From CALGTL01 sp963579135 (GTDB lineage Bacteria > Chloroflexota > Dehalococcoidia > Lucifugimonadales > Australimonadaceae), in assembly GCA_963579135.1 (NCBI GenBank), contig CAUZFB010000038.1, forward strand, positions 1-22,801: 22,801 bases of DNA. The letters are read 5' to 3'. This document shows, in pieces, positions 14,312 to 22,685 of the stretch. Position numbers and translations under genes: made by a program. Each line of letters begins with the position of its first letter. Positions within the stretch are counted from its first letter, which is position 1. A model generated the notes under the pieces. It had not been told where the DNA came from. It ran no database searches and worked only from the letters and a program-made list of their open reading frames with translations.

Positions 14312-15513
14312 TAGGCACCAGCCTTGGCGGAGGCGAGGGCCTCGCACAGGGATTCGGTTACGTGGCTGAGCTCCTCGTCGGTGAGGCCGGGGTAGACCGG
14401 CAGGCAGACATGATGCTTCCTGATGTACTCGGCGCCGGGGAAGCCACCCTGCTGTTGGGAACAGCCACAGGCAGGCCACCGGTTGCAGGCGACAGGGTCA
14501 TTGCAGCGGTCCTTGCCACAGTAGGAGAAGCGCCCCCAGAGGGGTTCGTTGTGGCAGAGGTCAGCGTAGACCTCGCCGGTTAGCGCGACCCCGTACATCT
14601 CGCGCATGGCGCTCTTCAGCGACGCGCGATCGACGTCTTCATCTAGGTAGGCGACGTACTTGTAGTAGCTGGAGGTAACGCCATCCGGCAGCGGCAGGGG
14701 GCTGATGCCGGGCATGTCGGCAAGGGATTGATCGTAGTGAGCGGCTACACGGTGGCGGTCGGCGATGACGGCCTCGGCCTGCATCATCTGCTGCACGCCG
14801 ATGAGGGCAGTGAACTCGCTCACGCGGTAGTTGAGGCCGACTTCGGAGATGTGGTTGGCGAGCACTGGATCCTTGCCCTGGTTACGGATCTTCTTGATGC
14901 GGTCGGCGAGGTCATCATCGCTGGTAGTGACCATGCCTCCCTCCCCGGTCGTTAGGACTTTGGTGGGGAAGAAGGAGAAGCCGCCTGCGACACCGAGGGT
15001 GCCGGCGTGGCGACCGTTGATGGTGGAGCCATGGGCGTGGGCGGCGTCCTCGATGAGCACGATGCCGCGGTCGTCGCACAGTTTCTTGAGGTCGTCGACA
15101 TAGGGCGGGATGATGCCGCCGATGTGGACTAGTATGACCGCGGCGACATCGTCGGTTAGGCGCCGCTCGACGTCGGCGAGGTCGAGGGCAAGCGTTGCGG
15201 GATCGCTGTCGGCGAAGATCACACGGTTGCCGGCATGCATGACAGCAAGAGCGGTGGCCAGGAACGTGTTGGTGGGGACGATGACGCTGCCGCCTTCGAT
15301 GCCCAGGCCTCGGAGGATGAGCTCGAGCGCGGCGGTGCCGTTGGAGCAGGCGATGGCGTGTTTGGCACCGGTGAAGGCAGCGAACATCTCTTCCCACTTG
15401 GCGGTCTCACCGCCCTGGGTCAAGTGGCCCGAAGCCAGGATCTGGTCGATCCCTTCATGGATGAACCGTGTCGAATCATCGCTAAAGGGAACTCGAAGGA
15501 TAGGTACGTTCAA
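14311..15513 (-). CDS. DegT/DnrJ/EryC1/StrS aminotransferase with a Cys-rich C-terminal insertion
   Basis: PLP-dependent sugar aminotransferase, 400 aa. I chose TTG 15513 because GGGAG lies 6 nt upstream and the protein then starts LNVPILRVPFSDD as in the family; a TTG at 15540 is longer. Seen motifs are ACSNGTAALELILRGLGI, VIVPTNTFLATA, D156 in VLIEDAAHAHGS, K185 (Schiff-base Lys) in FSFFPTKVLTTGEGG and GLNYRVSEFTALIG. Between residues 320 and 370 there are seven cysteines (320, 332, 337, 343, 349, 351, 370) in a segment such as YCGKDRCNDPVACNRWPAC, where relatives usually have a short H-x-x-P-x-Y loop. This could bind zinc or form disulfides. The gene heads the operon with the epimerase and GT4. 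Confidence 0.9.
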   Translation of the reverse strand: MNVPILRVPFSDDSTRFIHEGIDQILASGHLTQGGETAKWEEMFAAFTGAKHAIACSNGTAALELILRGLGIEGGSVIVPTNTFLATALAVMHAGNRVIFADSDPATLALDLADVERRLTDDVAAVILVHIGGIIPPYVDDLKKLCDDRGIVLIEDAAHAHGSTINGRHAGTLGVAGGFSFFPTKVLTTGEGGMVTTSDDDLADRIKKIRNQGKDPVLANHISEVGLNYRVSEFTALIGVQQMMQAEAVIADRHRVAAHYDQSLADMPGISPLPLPDGVTSSYYKYVAYLDEDVDRASLKSAMREMYGVALTGEVYADLCHNEPLWGRFSYCGKDRCNDPVACNRWPACGCSQQQGGFPGAEYIRKHHVCLPVYPGLTDEELSHVTESLCEALASAKAGA

Positions 15514-15894
15514 AAATAGCTCCCGGGATTGGGTCGACAAAGTGCTAGGGGCAACAAGTAGCGTACCGGTCTTGGAGCGGTACGGTCAGCGGAAATCGCG
15601 GTGGTGCCACGAGGGTCGAGCGTTTCCAGAGGTACCCTATGGGCGTAGTCGAGAATGCCTGCGATGCCACACATCAGCAGCCTGGAACAGGGACCGATAT
15701 GGGGTTCTGAAAAACCCCTCTACCACATCGTTGTCTCGTGGGAGGGAACACGGATGGATGGTATCATAGCGGTCGCTCCAGACGCCTTTTGCAATGGGGA
15801 TCGCGAGGTTTCGGCGGCGCCGTCTCGCGAGCGATCGAGACATTCGCCATCGGATGTCGCCAGTGTCATTCCGTCCACGGGCAGGTGTAGTCGA
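15514..15894. other. Divergent intergenic region between aminotransferase and 2-hydroxyacid dehydrogenase
   Basis: This 381-bp region should hold promoters for both directions. On the plus strand TGGTATCAT (15759-15767) resembles an extended -10 and would give a roughly 120-nt leader for the dehydrogenase. GGGGTT-ctgaaa-AACCCC (15701-15718) is a 6-bp stem-loop without a T-run, so it is not a standard terminator. The dehydrogenase frame is open from 15655 but that upstream part does not look like protein. Confidence 0.5.
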
Positions 15895-16812
15895 ATGAAG
15901 ATTCTCATTGGGACGTCAACGTTCGGAGTCGCAGATGACGCCCCGCTGCAACGCCTGGCAGACCTCGGCCTCACGCCGGTGCTGAATCCGTTTGGTCGCA
16001 CGATCGCTGGTGCGGAGCTTCCCGGCCTGCTCACCGACGACACAATCGGGCTTATCGCGGGTCTCGAGCCACTGGATCGACCCATGCTAGCGGCCTCACA
16101 CCTCAAGGCGATCTCGCGCGTGGGCGTTGGCATGTCGAGCGTGGACCAAGACGCCGCGCGCGATCTAGGAATCTTGCTCTACTCCACGCCTGACGCACCG
16201 ACTCAGGCAGTAGCTGAGCTAGCGTTGGGGAGCCTGCTAGCCCTCCTGCGGCGCATCCCAGAGATGGATCGTGACATGCACACCCGCCGCTGGAACAAGC
16301 AACTTGGCCGACAACTCAGTGATCGTACGGTAGCCATCGTTGGGTTCGGGCGCATAGGCCGTCGGCTGGCGTCGCTGCTCGTGCCCTTCGGGACCCGGAT
16401 ATTGGTAGTCGATCCCGGCAGTCACCAAGCCACGTCAGGGGGGCTCCCAGTCTTGTCGTTATACGATGCCCTCGAACAAGCCGACGTTGTCAGCATCCAC
16501 GTCAGTGGCACCGCGCCGATACTCGACCGTGAGGCGCTCGCTCATCTCAAGCGAGGCTCATACGTGCTCAATGCCAGCCGTGGTGGCTGCATCATCGAAG
16601 AAGCCCTGCTAGAGGTGCTCGCCTCAGGCAGGGTCGCAGGCGCATGGTTAGATACGTTTGAGGCGGAGCCGTACGACGGCCCGCTCTGCGACCACCCGAA
16701 CGTACTGCTCACCCCGCACGTCGGCTCGAACACAGCTGAGGCTCGGGTGCAGATGGAAGCAGAGGCCGTGGACAACCTGGTCGACGGTTTGACCAAGGCA
16801 GGAGTTCTGTAA
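15895..16812 (+). CDS. D-isomer-specific 2-hydroxyacid dehydrogenase (phosphoglycerate dehydrogenase-like)
   Basis: 305 aa from ATG 15895, with AGGTG seven bases upstream; the frame is open farther left but lacks family sequence. It interconverts a 2-hydroxy acid and a 2-keto acid with NAD(H). The dinucleotide fold is VAIVGFGRIGRRLASLL (G150-x-G-x-x-G155), and the catalytic triad is present: R229 in NASRGG, E258 in FEAEP, H275 in TPHVGS. A RVGVGMSSVDQDAA segment before the fold is typical of SerA-like proteins. It lies inside a glycan locus and converges with the GT2-dehydrogenase fusion gene, so it may act on a sugar-acid precursor rather than in serine synthesis. It shares the family with the gene at 18816-19766. 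Confidence 0.87.
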   Translation: MKILIGTSTFGVADDAPLQRLADLGLTPVLNPFGRTIAGAELPGLLTDDTIGLIAGLEPLDRPMLAASHLKAISRVGVGMSSVDQDAARDLGILLYSTPDAPTQAVAELALGSLLALLRRIPEMDRDMHTRRWNKQLGRQLSDRTVAIVGFGRIGRRLASLLVPFGTRILVVDPGSHQATSGGLPVLSLYDALEQADVVSIHVSGTAPILDREALAHLKRGSYVLNASRGGCIIEEALLEVLASGRVAGAWLDTFEAEPYDGPLCDHPNVLLTPHVGSNTAEARVQMEAEAVDNLVDGLTKAGVL

Positions 16813-16831
16813 CTGGGAAACCAACGGTGGG

Positions 16832-18781
16832 CTACGATTCGTCGGACGTCGGCTCAGCCCCCGAATCAGCGCTGGTAGGCCCTGCCAACAGCTCTATCAG
16901 CGGGTCCACTTCAAGCATGACTTTGAGACTCTCCTTGTTACGCACCATCTCCCACCCGCGCGCATACGACTCCAACGAAAGGGTGGCTTGCAGCAGGGCG
17001 TCAACTTTCAATGAACCGATCACCGATATCGCCTCGTCCAGATCCTCGGGGCCGGCGCCTACTGACCCGATCAGTGTCTTGTCGTAAGACACTAAGTGCT
17101 CAGCGCCCAGTGCCGCACCGCTGTAGGGCAAGCCCAGCAACAAAACGGTCGTGCCGGGAAGCGTTCCATCAATCACCTCATTCAGGGCGACTGTGTTTCC
17201 CGTGGCCTCAATCACTATCGCGTACTCGCCAAGGCCATCCATCTCGGTCCGCAGCTCCTTCGCAACATCTTTCAAGTGATTGAGCCTTTCGGAATCTCGG
17301 TCAAACACCGCAACGGAATGGCCTTGGTGGACGAGGGCTCGCGTGGCCAGGTGGCCGATCGGGCCGGCGCCGATCACTGCAACTGAACTCGGCTCGGCGA
17401 GGAATGAATTCAACCTTCGCAAACCCTTCAACACGACCGATAAAGGCTCGCACAGCGCGGCCGCTTTGAGATTAAGGTCGGCTGGGATCTTATGCGCGAA
17501 AGCGCCAGGAACTACCACGTAGTCCGCGTACGCCCCGCTCAGGCCGAACACGCCGACTTCTGCACGCGAGACGCAAGCTGTGCGGTTCCCGGCCATGCAG
17601 TGGTCACAGTCGCCACAGCCATGCACCGTCTCGACAACTACGTGATCCCCTTCGGTCAGGTGCGGCACCGCGACACCGACATCCATCACCTGACCGGAGA
17701 ACTCATGGCCCGGGATGATCGGGTAATGCGCGAGTCCCGACTCAAAGTAGCTGAGCGTTCCATCCAGTACTTCAAGGTCGGTGGCGCACAGGCCGACATA
17801 GGCGACCTTGATCAAGACGTCCCCTGGTTTGACCTGTGGAACGTTTACGGCCTTGAGCCTCGCGTGCTTGGCACGTTCGATTACCACTGCCCGCGCCTCA
17901 CGGTTGAACATCGATTCTTCGCGATTGTTGCTTTCAAGCAGCGGGGTTCGCTCCCACAAACCGGAAGCCGTCCCCGCAGCTTTGTTCAACCGGAAACGAA
18001 CGATCTCGGAGAAGCGGTTCCATCGAGTCGGCCGGAACGCGACGGTAAGCAGATCGGTGAGCGCATATGACGCTTCCTTGGCCAACGCTAACGGCATTTG
18101 CCCGCGTGCTTTAGTCCCGATCTGTCTGGCCGCAGCAGCCTCGCGGTGGTACCGGATGCGAACTTGGCGCCAGGACTCCTCGTGGATGTGATAGATGGCT
18201 GCGCTGGGGTCATAGACGACTCCGTACCCACCAGCCATCCAATACTTGGCCCACTCGGCATCCTCCAGTCCCGGCAGTCTTTCATCGAAGTGATGCTGCG
18301 TCCAGAGCTCACGGCGAATCACTGAATTCGCGTTGTTCACGAAGTAGTTCGACGCGTCCAACAACCGGCGTTTGCCGCCGAACGTTCGTGAGAGGTCGCG
18401 TGACTCGGAATACTTGGAGGAGGGGCTGCCCTGCTGCCCCCCGAACCCCATCGCGACCCCGGGATCAGCCATATTCGCAACAAGGTTCCCTAGCCAGTCT
18501 CGGTGGACCGGTTTGGCGTGGGCAGAAACCATCACGATGCTGTCACCGACCGCAGCATCGCACCCTACGTTGAGTGAGTAACCAAACGTGAAATCGCGGC
18601 TGGCGATCTGAATCAGCCGATCGACATACGGCGATGCCACCTGACGAGTGAGGTCCGTAGAACCTGAATCGACGAGGATCACCTCCGCGTCCTTGTAGTT
18701 CTGCTCACGGATGCCCTCAAAAAGAGCGCGTATGTGCTTTTCTTCATTGAACGCACGAACAATGATCGATGCGCCTGTCAT
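16832..18781 (-). CDS. GT2 glycosyltransferase fused to zinc-dependent alcohol dehydrogenase
   Basis: One uninterrupted 649-aa frame from ATG 18781 codes for two enzymes. Residues 1-285 are a GT2 (GT-A) glycosyltransferase: ASIIVRAFNEEKHIRALFEG, the VDSGSTDLT motif, FGYSLNVGCDAAVGD and an E/D-x-W acceptor site in LEDAEWAKYW. Residues 295-635 are a medium-chain dehydrogenase: catalytic zinc ligands C332 and H359-E360 (IIPGHEFSG), four structural-zinc cysteines (389, 392, 395, 403), and the NAD fold VAVIGAGPIG. Both halves keep their key residues, so the chain is probably bifunctional. M291 (17911) might be an internal start for the dehydrogenase alone, with a weak GAAG ahead. It is last in a run that also encodes a KdsB-like enzyme and a hydroxyacid dehydrogenase, suggesting sugar-acid or polyol chemistry tied to glycosyl transfer. 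Confidence 0.88.
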   Translation of the reverse strand: MTGASIIVRAFNEEKHIRALFEGIREQNYKDAEVILVDSGSTDLTRQVASPYVDRLIQIASRDFTFGYSLNVGCDAAVGDSIVMVSAHAKPVHRDWLGNLVANMADPGVAMGFGGQQGSPSSKYSESRDLSRTFGGKRRLLDASNYFVNNANSVIRRELWTQHHFDERLPGLEDAEWAKYWMAGGYGVVYDPSAAIYHIHEESWRQVRIRYHREAAAARQIGTKARGQMPLALAKEASYALTDLLTVAFRPTRWNRFSEIVRFRLNKAAGTASGLWERTPLLESNNREESMFNREARAVVIERAKHARLKAVNVPQVKPGDVLIKVAYVGLCATDLEVLDGTLSYFESGLAHYPIIPGHEFSGQVMDVGVAVPHLTEGDHVVVETVHGCGDCDHCMAGNRTACVSRAEVGVFGLSGAYADYVVVPGAFAHKIPADLNLKAAALCEPLSVVLKGLRRLNSFLAEPSSVAVIGAGPIGHLATRALVHQGHSVAVFDRDSERLNHLKDVAKELRTEMDGLGEYAIVIEATGNTVALNEVIDGTLPGTTVLLLGLPYSGAALGAEHLVSYDKTLIGSVGAGPEDLDEAISVIGSLKVDALLQATLSLESYARGWEMVRNKESLKVMLEVDPLIELLAGPTSADSGAEPTSDES

Positions 18782-18815
18782 TGAGCAACCATGGCTACCT
18801 GGTTCAGCGGAGAAC

Positions 18816-19766
18816 TCACCGCGTTCGCGGTGGGAGTTCGGCGAGGCCTTTTAGGAGGTTTGTGATCGTGCTGATGTGGACTTTCTCTGCCGCTGACGGG
18901 CTTCCATTAGCATTGTGCGGAGCGAATAGGCAATTGGAGAATTCACGCAGTCGGCTCTCAAGCGGCAACGGTTCTTCTTCGAAGACGTCCAACGCAGCGC
19001 CGGCGATGGCGTTGCGTTCGAGGGCGGATACCAGCGATTGCTCCTCTACCATAGGTCCCCTCGCCGTGTTTACGAGATAGGCCGACGGTTTCATCAGCGC
19101 GATGTTGTCGTCTCCCATGAGGTGGAATGAAGTGGGATTGAGGTCACAGTGGAGCGTGACATAATCAGACTGCTTGAGAAGCTCCTCCAGCGAACGTACC
19201 GCGACCCCAACCTCGCTTGCGCGTTGCCCTGCCTGCTCATCGATATCCGTGCCGATGACCGTCATCCCGAATGCCCGCGCCCGCTTCGCGACGGCAAGGC
19301 CAATGTTGCCCAAGCCGACGATCCCAAGCGTACATTCACAAAGCGCCACAACAGGCCGCTTTCGCCATGCTCCGTCGCGAATGTCGGTGTCAGATCTGAC
19401 CAGTTGCCGAGCGAATACGAGCACGTACCCCATGGCAGTATCGGCGACCGAGTCAGTGAACGCATTCGGTGTGTTACAGACGCGGATCCCCCTGCGGTCG
19501 GCCGCAGCTTCATCGATAGAATCGATGCCCGTACCCCACTTGGAGATGACTCTCAACAAGGGCGCCTGTTCCATCACTCTCTCGGTAAACGCATCATCAC
19601 CGCAAATCACGCCATCAACGTCACCTATCAGTGCCAGCAACTCACCCTCACTGAGGCGCTCGTTGACGTCAGCCAACTCGACCTTCAAGCCCGCGCTCTC
19701 CAACTGGGGCAGGAATCGGTCGATCACGGCCAACATATAAGGAGCGGAAACGAGGATCTTAGTCAT
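18816..19766 (-). CDS. D-isomer-specific 2-hydroxyacid dehydrogenase (phosphoglycerate dehydrogenase-like)
   Basis: 316 aa from ATG 19766, 18 nt after the KdsB-like stop. The NAD fold is LGIVGLGNIGLAVAKRA (G151-x-G-x-x-G156). The catalytic residues are R236 (NTARG), E265 (FEEEP) and H284 (APHNANGSP). The substrate-domain segment ISKWGTGIDSIDEAAA is the common SerA/GyaR-like pattern. The protein is shorter than SerA and lacks the regulatory ACT domain, so serine synthesis is not the obvious role. Coupled to a CMP-acid-sugar synthetase and a dehydrogenase-transferase fusion, it probably makes or uses a keto/hydroxy-acid building block of the surface glycan. Substrate unknown. Confidence 0.88.
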   Translation of the reverse strand: MTKILVSAPYMLAVIDRFLPQLESAGLKVELADVNERLSEGELLALIGDVDGVICGDDAFTERVMEQAPLLRVISKWGTGIDSIDEAAADRRGIRVCNTPNAFTDSVADTAMGYVLVFARQLVRSDTDIRDGAWRKRPVVALCECTLGIVGLGNIGLAVAKRARAFGMTVIGTDIDEQAGQRASEVGVAVRSLEELLKQSDYVTLHCDLNPTSFHLMGDDNIALMKPSAYLVNTARGPMVEEQSLVSALERNAIAGAALDVFEEEPLPLESRLREFSNCLFAPHNANGSPSAAEKVHISTITNLLKGLAELPPRTR

Positions 19767-19784
19767 ACAAACGCGACCTATCTA

Positions 19785-20540
19785 TCAATAAAGCTTGGTC
19801 AGGGGGTCGTCCCTCAGCAGCCCTTCTACTACACGGAGGTCGTCGGGGGTATCAACCGCATGGGTGTAGTGCGGGGTCGGCACGAGCCGGACGGGCACGC
19901 CATGTTCAAGGAACCGCATCATGTCGATTGACTCAGCCTGCTCCAACGATGTGGGAACTAACTCGCCGAATCCTTGCAGGCCTGATCGGGAAAACGAGAT
20001 GATGCATACCTGCTTATAGGCAGTCAGGCCGGCGAAGCCCAAGATCGTTGGTGTCGGTATGGGCTCTCGTGAGAAGTACAAGGCGTTGTCGTCCCTTCCC
20101 CGTATCACCTTGATGGTGTTGTGGTCGCTGAACTCTGCCTCTGTTCGTATGACGCCCAACAGATTGGTACAAGCGAGTTCAGGGTGGTCGACGAACGGTG
20201 CCGCAGACTCGTCGACCATCTCCGGAGAGATCATCGGCTCATCGCCCTGCACCATTACGATCACGTCGGCGTCTCGTGCGACCTTCTCAACCGCTTCCGC
20301 GATACGATCCGAGGCGCGCTGATGCAGGTCTGACGTCATCACGACAGTAGCGCCGAACGTTTCAGCAGCTTGTTTGATCTCTTCATCACACGTCGCGATG
20401 TAAACCGACTCCACCCTCTTCGCCATGGCGGTCCGCTTGTAGACGTGCTCAATCATGGGTTTGCCCAACAGTGGCGCCAACGGCTTGCCAGGGAACCGGG
20501 TGGATCCCATTCTTGCAGGGATGAACGCAACGACTTTCAT
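19785..20540 (-). CDS. kdsB: KdsB-like 3-deoxy-manno-octulosonate (or related acid) cytidylyltransferase
   Basis: 251 aa, the normal length for KdsB (CMP-Kdo synthetase), from ATG 20540. Signature segments are VAFIPARMGSTRFPGKPLA, YIATCDEEIKQAAETFGA, VVMTSDLHQRASDRIAEAV, VMVQGDEPMISPEM, NALYFSREPIPTP and, near the C-terminus, SLEQAESIDMMRFLEHG and AVDTPDDLRVVE. It forms the CMP-activated sugar acid from CTP. No kdsA, kdsC or kdsD is in this window, and the other CMP-sugar synthetase (9069) belongs to a different, NeuA-like branch. The activated sugar may be Kdo or another 3-deoxy acid used in a capsule rather than lipid A. First of three closely spaced genes. Confidence 0.86.
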   Translation of the reverse strand: MKVVAFIPARMGSTRFPGKPLAPLLGKPMIEHVYKRTAMAKRVESVYIATCDEEIKQAAETFGATVVMTSDLHQRASDRIAEAVEKVARDADVIVMVQGDEPMISPEMVDESAAPFVDHPELACTNLLGVIRTEAEFSDHNTIKVIRGRDDNALYFSREPIPTPTILGFAGLTAYKQVCIISFSRSGLQGFGELVPTSLEQAESIDMMRFLEHGVPVRLVPTPHYTHAVDTPDDLRVVEGLLRDDPLTKLY

Positions 20541-20696
20541 CAGAGCTCCTGTGGCCAGCTACACAAGTGCCAGTCGCCACTTCCTGAGGGTATCAGGAGG
20601 AGAAGAGCGTTGCCCCCAAGGACCAAGGCGAACCTTTGTGGATAGCTATCGTCAACCGGCCCGAATGTATCCGATCGAGCCGAGCGCGTCCTGAAG

Positions 20697-22685
20697 CTAA
20701 ACGCGTCCGAGTGTGAGCCGTGCGATAGCTTCGGCCCAGCGCTCTTGCGCCTTACCGTCCAGCCGCGAGAAAAACGCGCGCTCTACCTCACCTGACTCGG
20801 CCACTGCAGTCGAAGCAGCGGCCTCTAAAACCGTTGCGAGTGCTTCCGGGCTCGCGGCGAATCTTACATTGCCTGCAATATCCATCAGACCGCTGGGCGA
20901 CGCGAAGTCAGGTAGGTTCAACACGACTGTGGGGTAGCCAAGCGCCGCCGCCTCCATGCCGACCGAAGAATAGGTAGCGACCACCACCTCGGCAGTTGGC
21001 AGCAAATCATAGAGACCAACAGATGCAACCTCATACGTCGAGGCTCGACCATGCGACAGGATCGCTTCTATCTGCTCAGCCTGAACGCTAGAGCGGGGGT
21101 GCGGCTTCATGATGAAGTGATAGCCGCCGATGCGCTCCATCACCGGACTAACCATGCCCATGATCTGGGCACCGTCGGATGCGCCGAAGGCCACCAGCAC
21201 CCGACCTGGCTTGCCCTTCCTACCCTTCGCTCCCCGCCATCGCGGAACGCCAGGTAGCGAGTCCAAGCGAGGTGCGCCGAGGACGTGCAATCGTTCAGAG
21301 GGATATCCCGAAGTACTGAGCGCTATCCTTGCCTCTTCGCTCTCAAGGATCAGGTGATCTGGCATCGGCACGTGCAGCGGGCTGCGGGCTTCAGCAGAAG
21401 CCGCAAGCTCGCCAGCCGCAAACCGGTACATCAGCTTGCGCCCCGTCGGCCCATGCTGCACCCCGATGTTCAGCGGCTTGCTCCGCGACCCCGCGATTGC
21501 GTACGTCGTCGCTCTCCCGTAACAGAACTCGAACAGCGAGCTTGTCACCGCATCGGGTTCGGTTGCATCGACGAATGCCTGCATCCGTCGCAGGTGCATG
21601 AGGTAACGGGGTGTCCGGTACGTGGCCATGCGCAACTCGGGCCGGATCAGCGGGAAGATGTCCACATCACCCATTCGCCACAGACTACGGAATCCTCGCC
21701 TCCACTCCAGCGAAGCGTTCCGGAAAGCCGCGACAGCCCCGCCCACGAGTCCACTCACCATCCCGCCCCAGGAGAGGTCTCGATCGATCAGCCCTGCAGG
21801 CACATCGTTGAAGCTGGGCTTCCGCCGGAGCATCAGGCACGCCTTGACATATGCGGGCATCGTCAGGTGCTGGTGACCGTCGTCTGCGGCGAAAGTCACC
21901 GCCAGGAACGGCGTCACTCCATGAGAAGCGACCAGGTTAGGAACACGATGGAATTTCTCATCCATCACTCCGTGAGTGGTGATGAAAAGGGCGGGGTACA
22001 GCGTATGGAAGCAGCAAACCGGCATTCCGCTGACACGCACCGGTTTGGTATTAAACGTTAGCAGCTTGGCCAGCAAGGTCTGGGCTACAGTCCGGCTCGA
22101 CCACAGAGCTAGTCTCGCCACTATGCCACGGTAGCTCAGTCCCGTATTCGCCTTGGCAGCGGGAGGAGCGCTATAGGTGATCGCCAACCCTTCACAAAGC
22201 GATGCGATCACCTTTGAGAAGGCGCCGTCATCGGAAACTAGCACCACATCAGTGGCACCGCTACGCTGGACGGCACGGCGAACGACTTCTAGCTGGCACA
22301 GTCGCGTAAACGTGGGGTATAGATCGGACCGCCTGCCAGAAAGCTCGTGTAGCCACCACAATGACCCTCCGCCGTCGAACTCCCAGGCCTGATCCAAAGG
22401 CTTGCCCCCGAGTTTGAACTCACGGGGAACTCGGGCCAGCAATTCTAAGAAACGCTCGGTAACGTCGGGTGCAACATCGTCCACCGACGGAGCGCCACTC
22501 TCGATCCGTACATCGCTGGATGACGACACCGCTGCGACGACCTCCTCCACCTTAGCTTTCGACTGCGTGAACGATAACACCACCGCCGGAGCGTCTCCGA
22601 TGCCGTCGAACGAGGATTGATTGATGACAACGTCGCCCGAGTCAACGATTACCAATACGGTGCACCCGTTCTGCTCAGTGCTCAC
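20697..22685 (-). CDS. Large GT-B-like surface carbohydrate biosynthesis protein
   Basis: 662 aa from GTG 22685, overlapping the exporter stop by 4 nt (GTGA). The N-terminal third is unfamiliar but contains an aromatic stretch, GGGSLWWLHELSGRRSD, seen in some surface-carbohydrate proteins. The C-terminal half looks like a GT-B transferase of the capsule type: LNIGVQHGPTGRKLMYRF, LHVLGAPRLDSLPG, VLVAFGASDGAQIMG, FIMKPHPRSS (an H-P motif), DLLPTAEVVVATYSSVGMEA and LGYPTVVLNLPD. It is therefore a likely polymerising or sugar-transferring enzyme acting on the glycan whose precursors are made by its neighbours. It resembles the C-terminal part of the 506-aa protein at 10732 in layout, not closely in sequence. 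Exact reaction unknown. A 156-bp gap separates it from the kdsB-like gene. Confidence 0.72.
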   Translation of the reverse strand: MSTEQNGCTVLVIVDSGDVVINQSSFDGIGDAPAVVLSFTQSKAKVEEVVAAVSSSSDVRIESGAPSVDDVAPDVTERFLELLARVPREFKLGGKPLDQAWEFDGGGSLWWLHELSGRRSDLYPTFTRLCQLEVVRRAVQRSGATDVVLVSDDGAFSKVIASLCEGLAITYSAPPAAKANTGLSYRGIVARLALWSSRTVAQTLLAKLLTFNTKPVRVSGMPVCCFHTLYPALFITTHGVMDEKFHRVPNLVASHGVTPFLAVTFAADDGHQHLTMPAYVKACLMLRRKPSFNDVPAGLIDRDLSWGGMVSGLVGGAVAAFRNASLEWRRGFRSLWRMGDVDIFPLIRPELRMATYRTPRYLMHLRRMQAFVDATEPDAVTSSLFEFCYGRATTYAIAGSRSKPLNIGVQHGPTGRKLMYRFAAGELAASAEARSPLHVPMPDHLILESEEARIALSTSGYPSERLHVLGAPRLDSLPGVPRWRGAKGRKGKPGRVLVAFGASDGAQIMGMVSPVMERIGGYHFIMKPHPRSSVQAEQIEAILSHGRASTYEVASVGLYDLLPTAEVVVATYSSVGMEAAALGYPTVVLNLPDFASPSGLMDIAGNVRFAASPEALATVLEAAASTAVAESGEVERAFFSRLDGKAQERWAEAIARLTLGRV

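Noticed and set aside
15701..15718. 6-bp stem-loop considered as a terminator
   Set aside because: No T-run on either strand and it lies between divergent genes, where no transcript should end.
15655..15894. N-terminal extension of the 2-hydroxyacid dehydrogenase
   Set aside because: Open but unlike the family; ATG 15895 has a well-placed AGGTG and gives the normal length.
21285..22061. 258-codon plus-strand open frame opposite the 662-aa carbohydrate protein
   Set aside because: Composition is rich in Arg, His and Pro without motifs; it is a shadow of the minus-strand gene.
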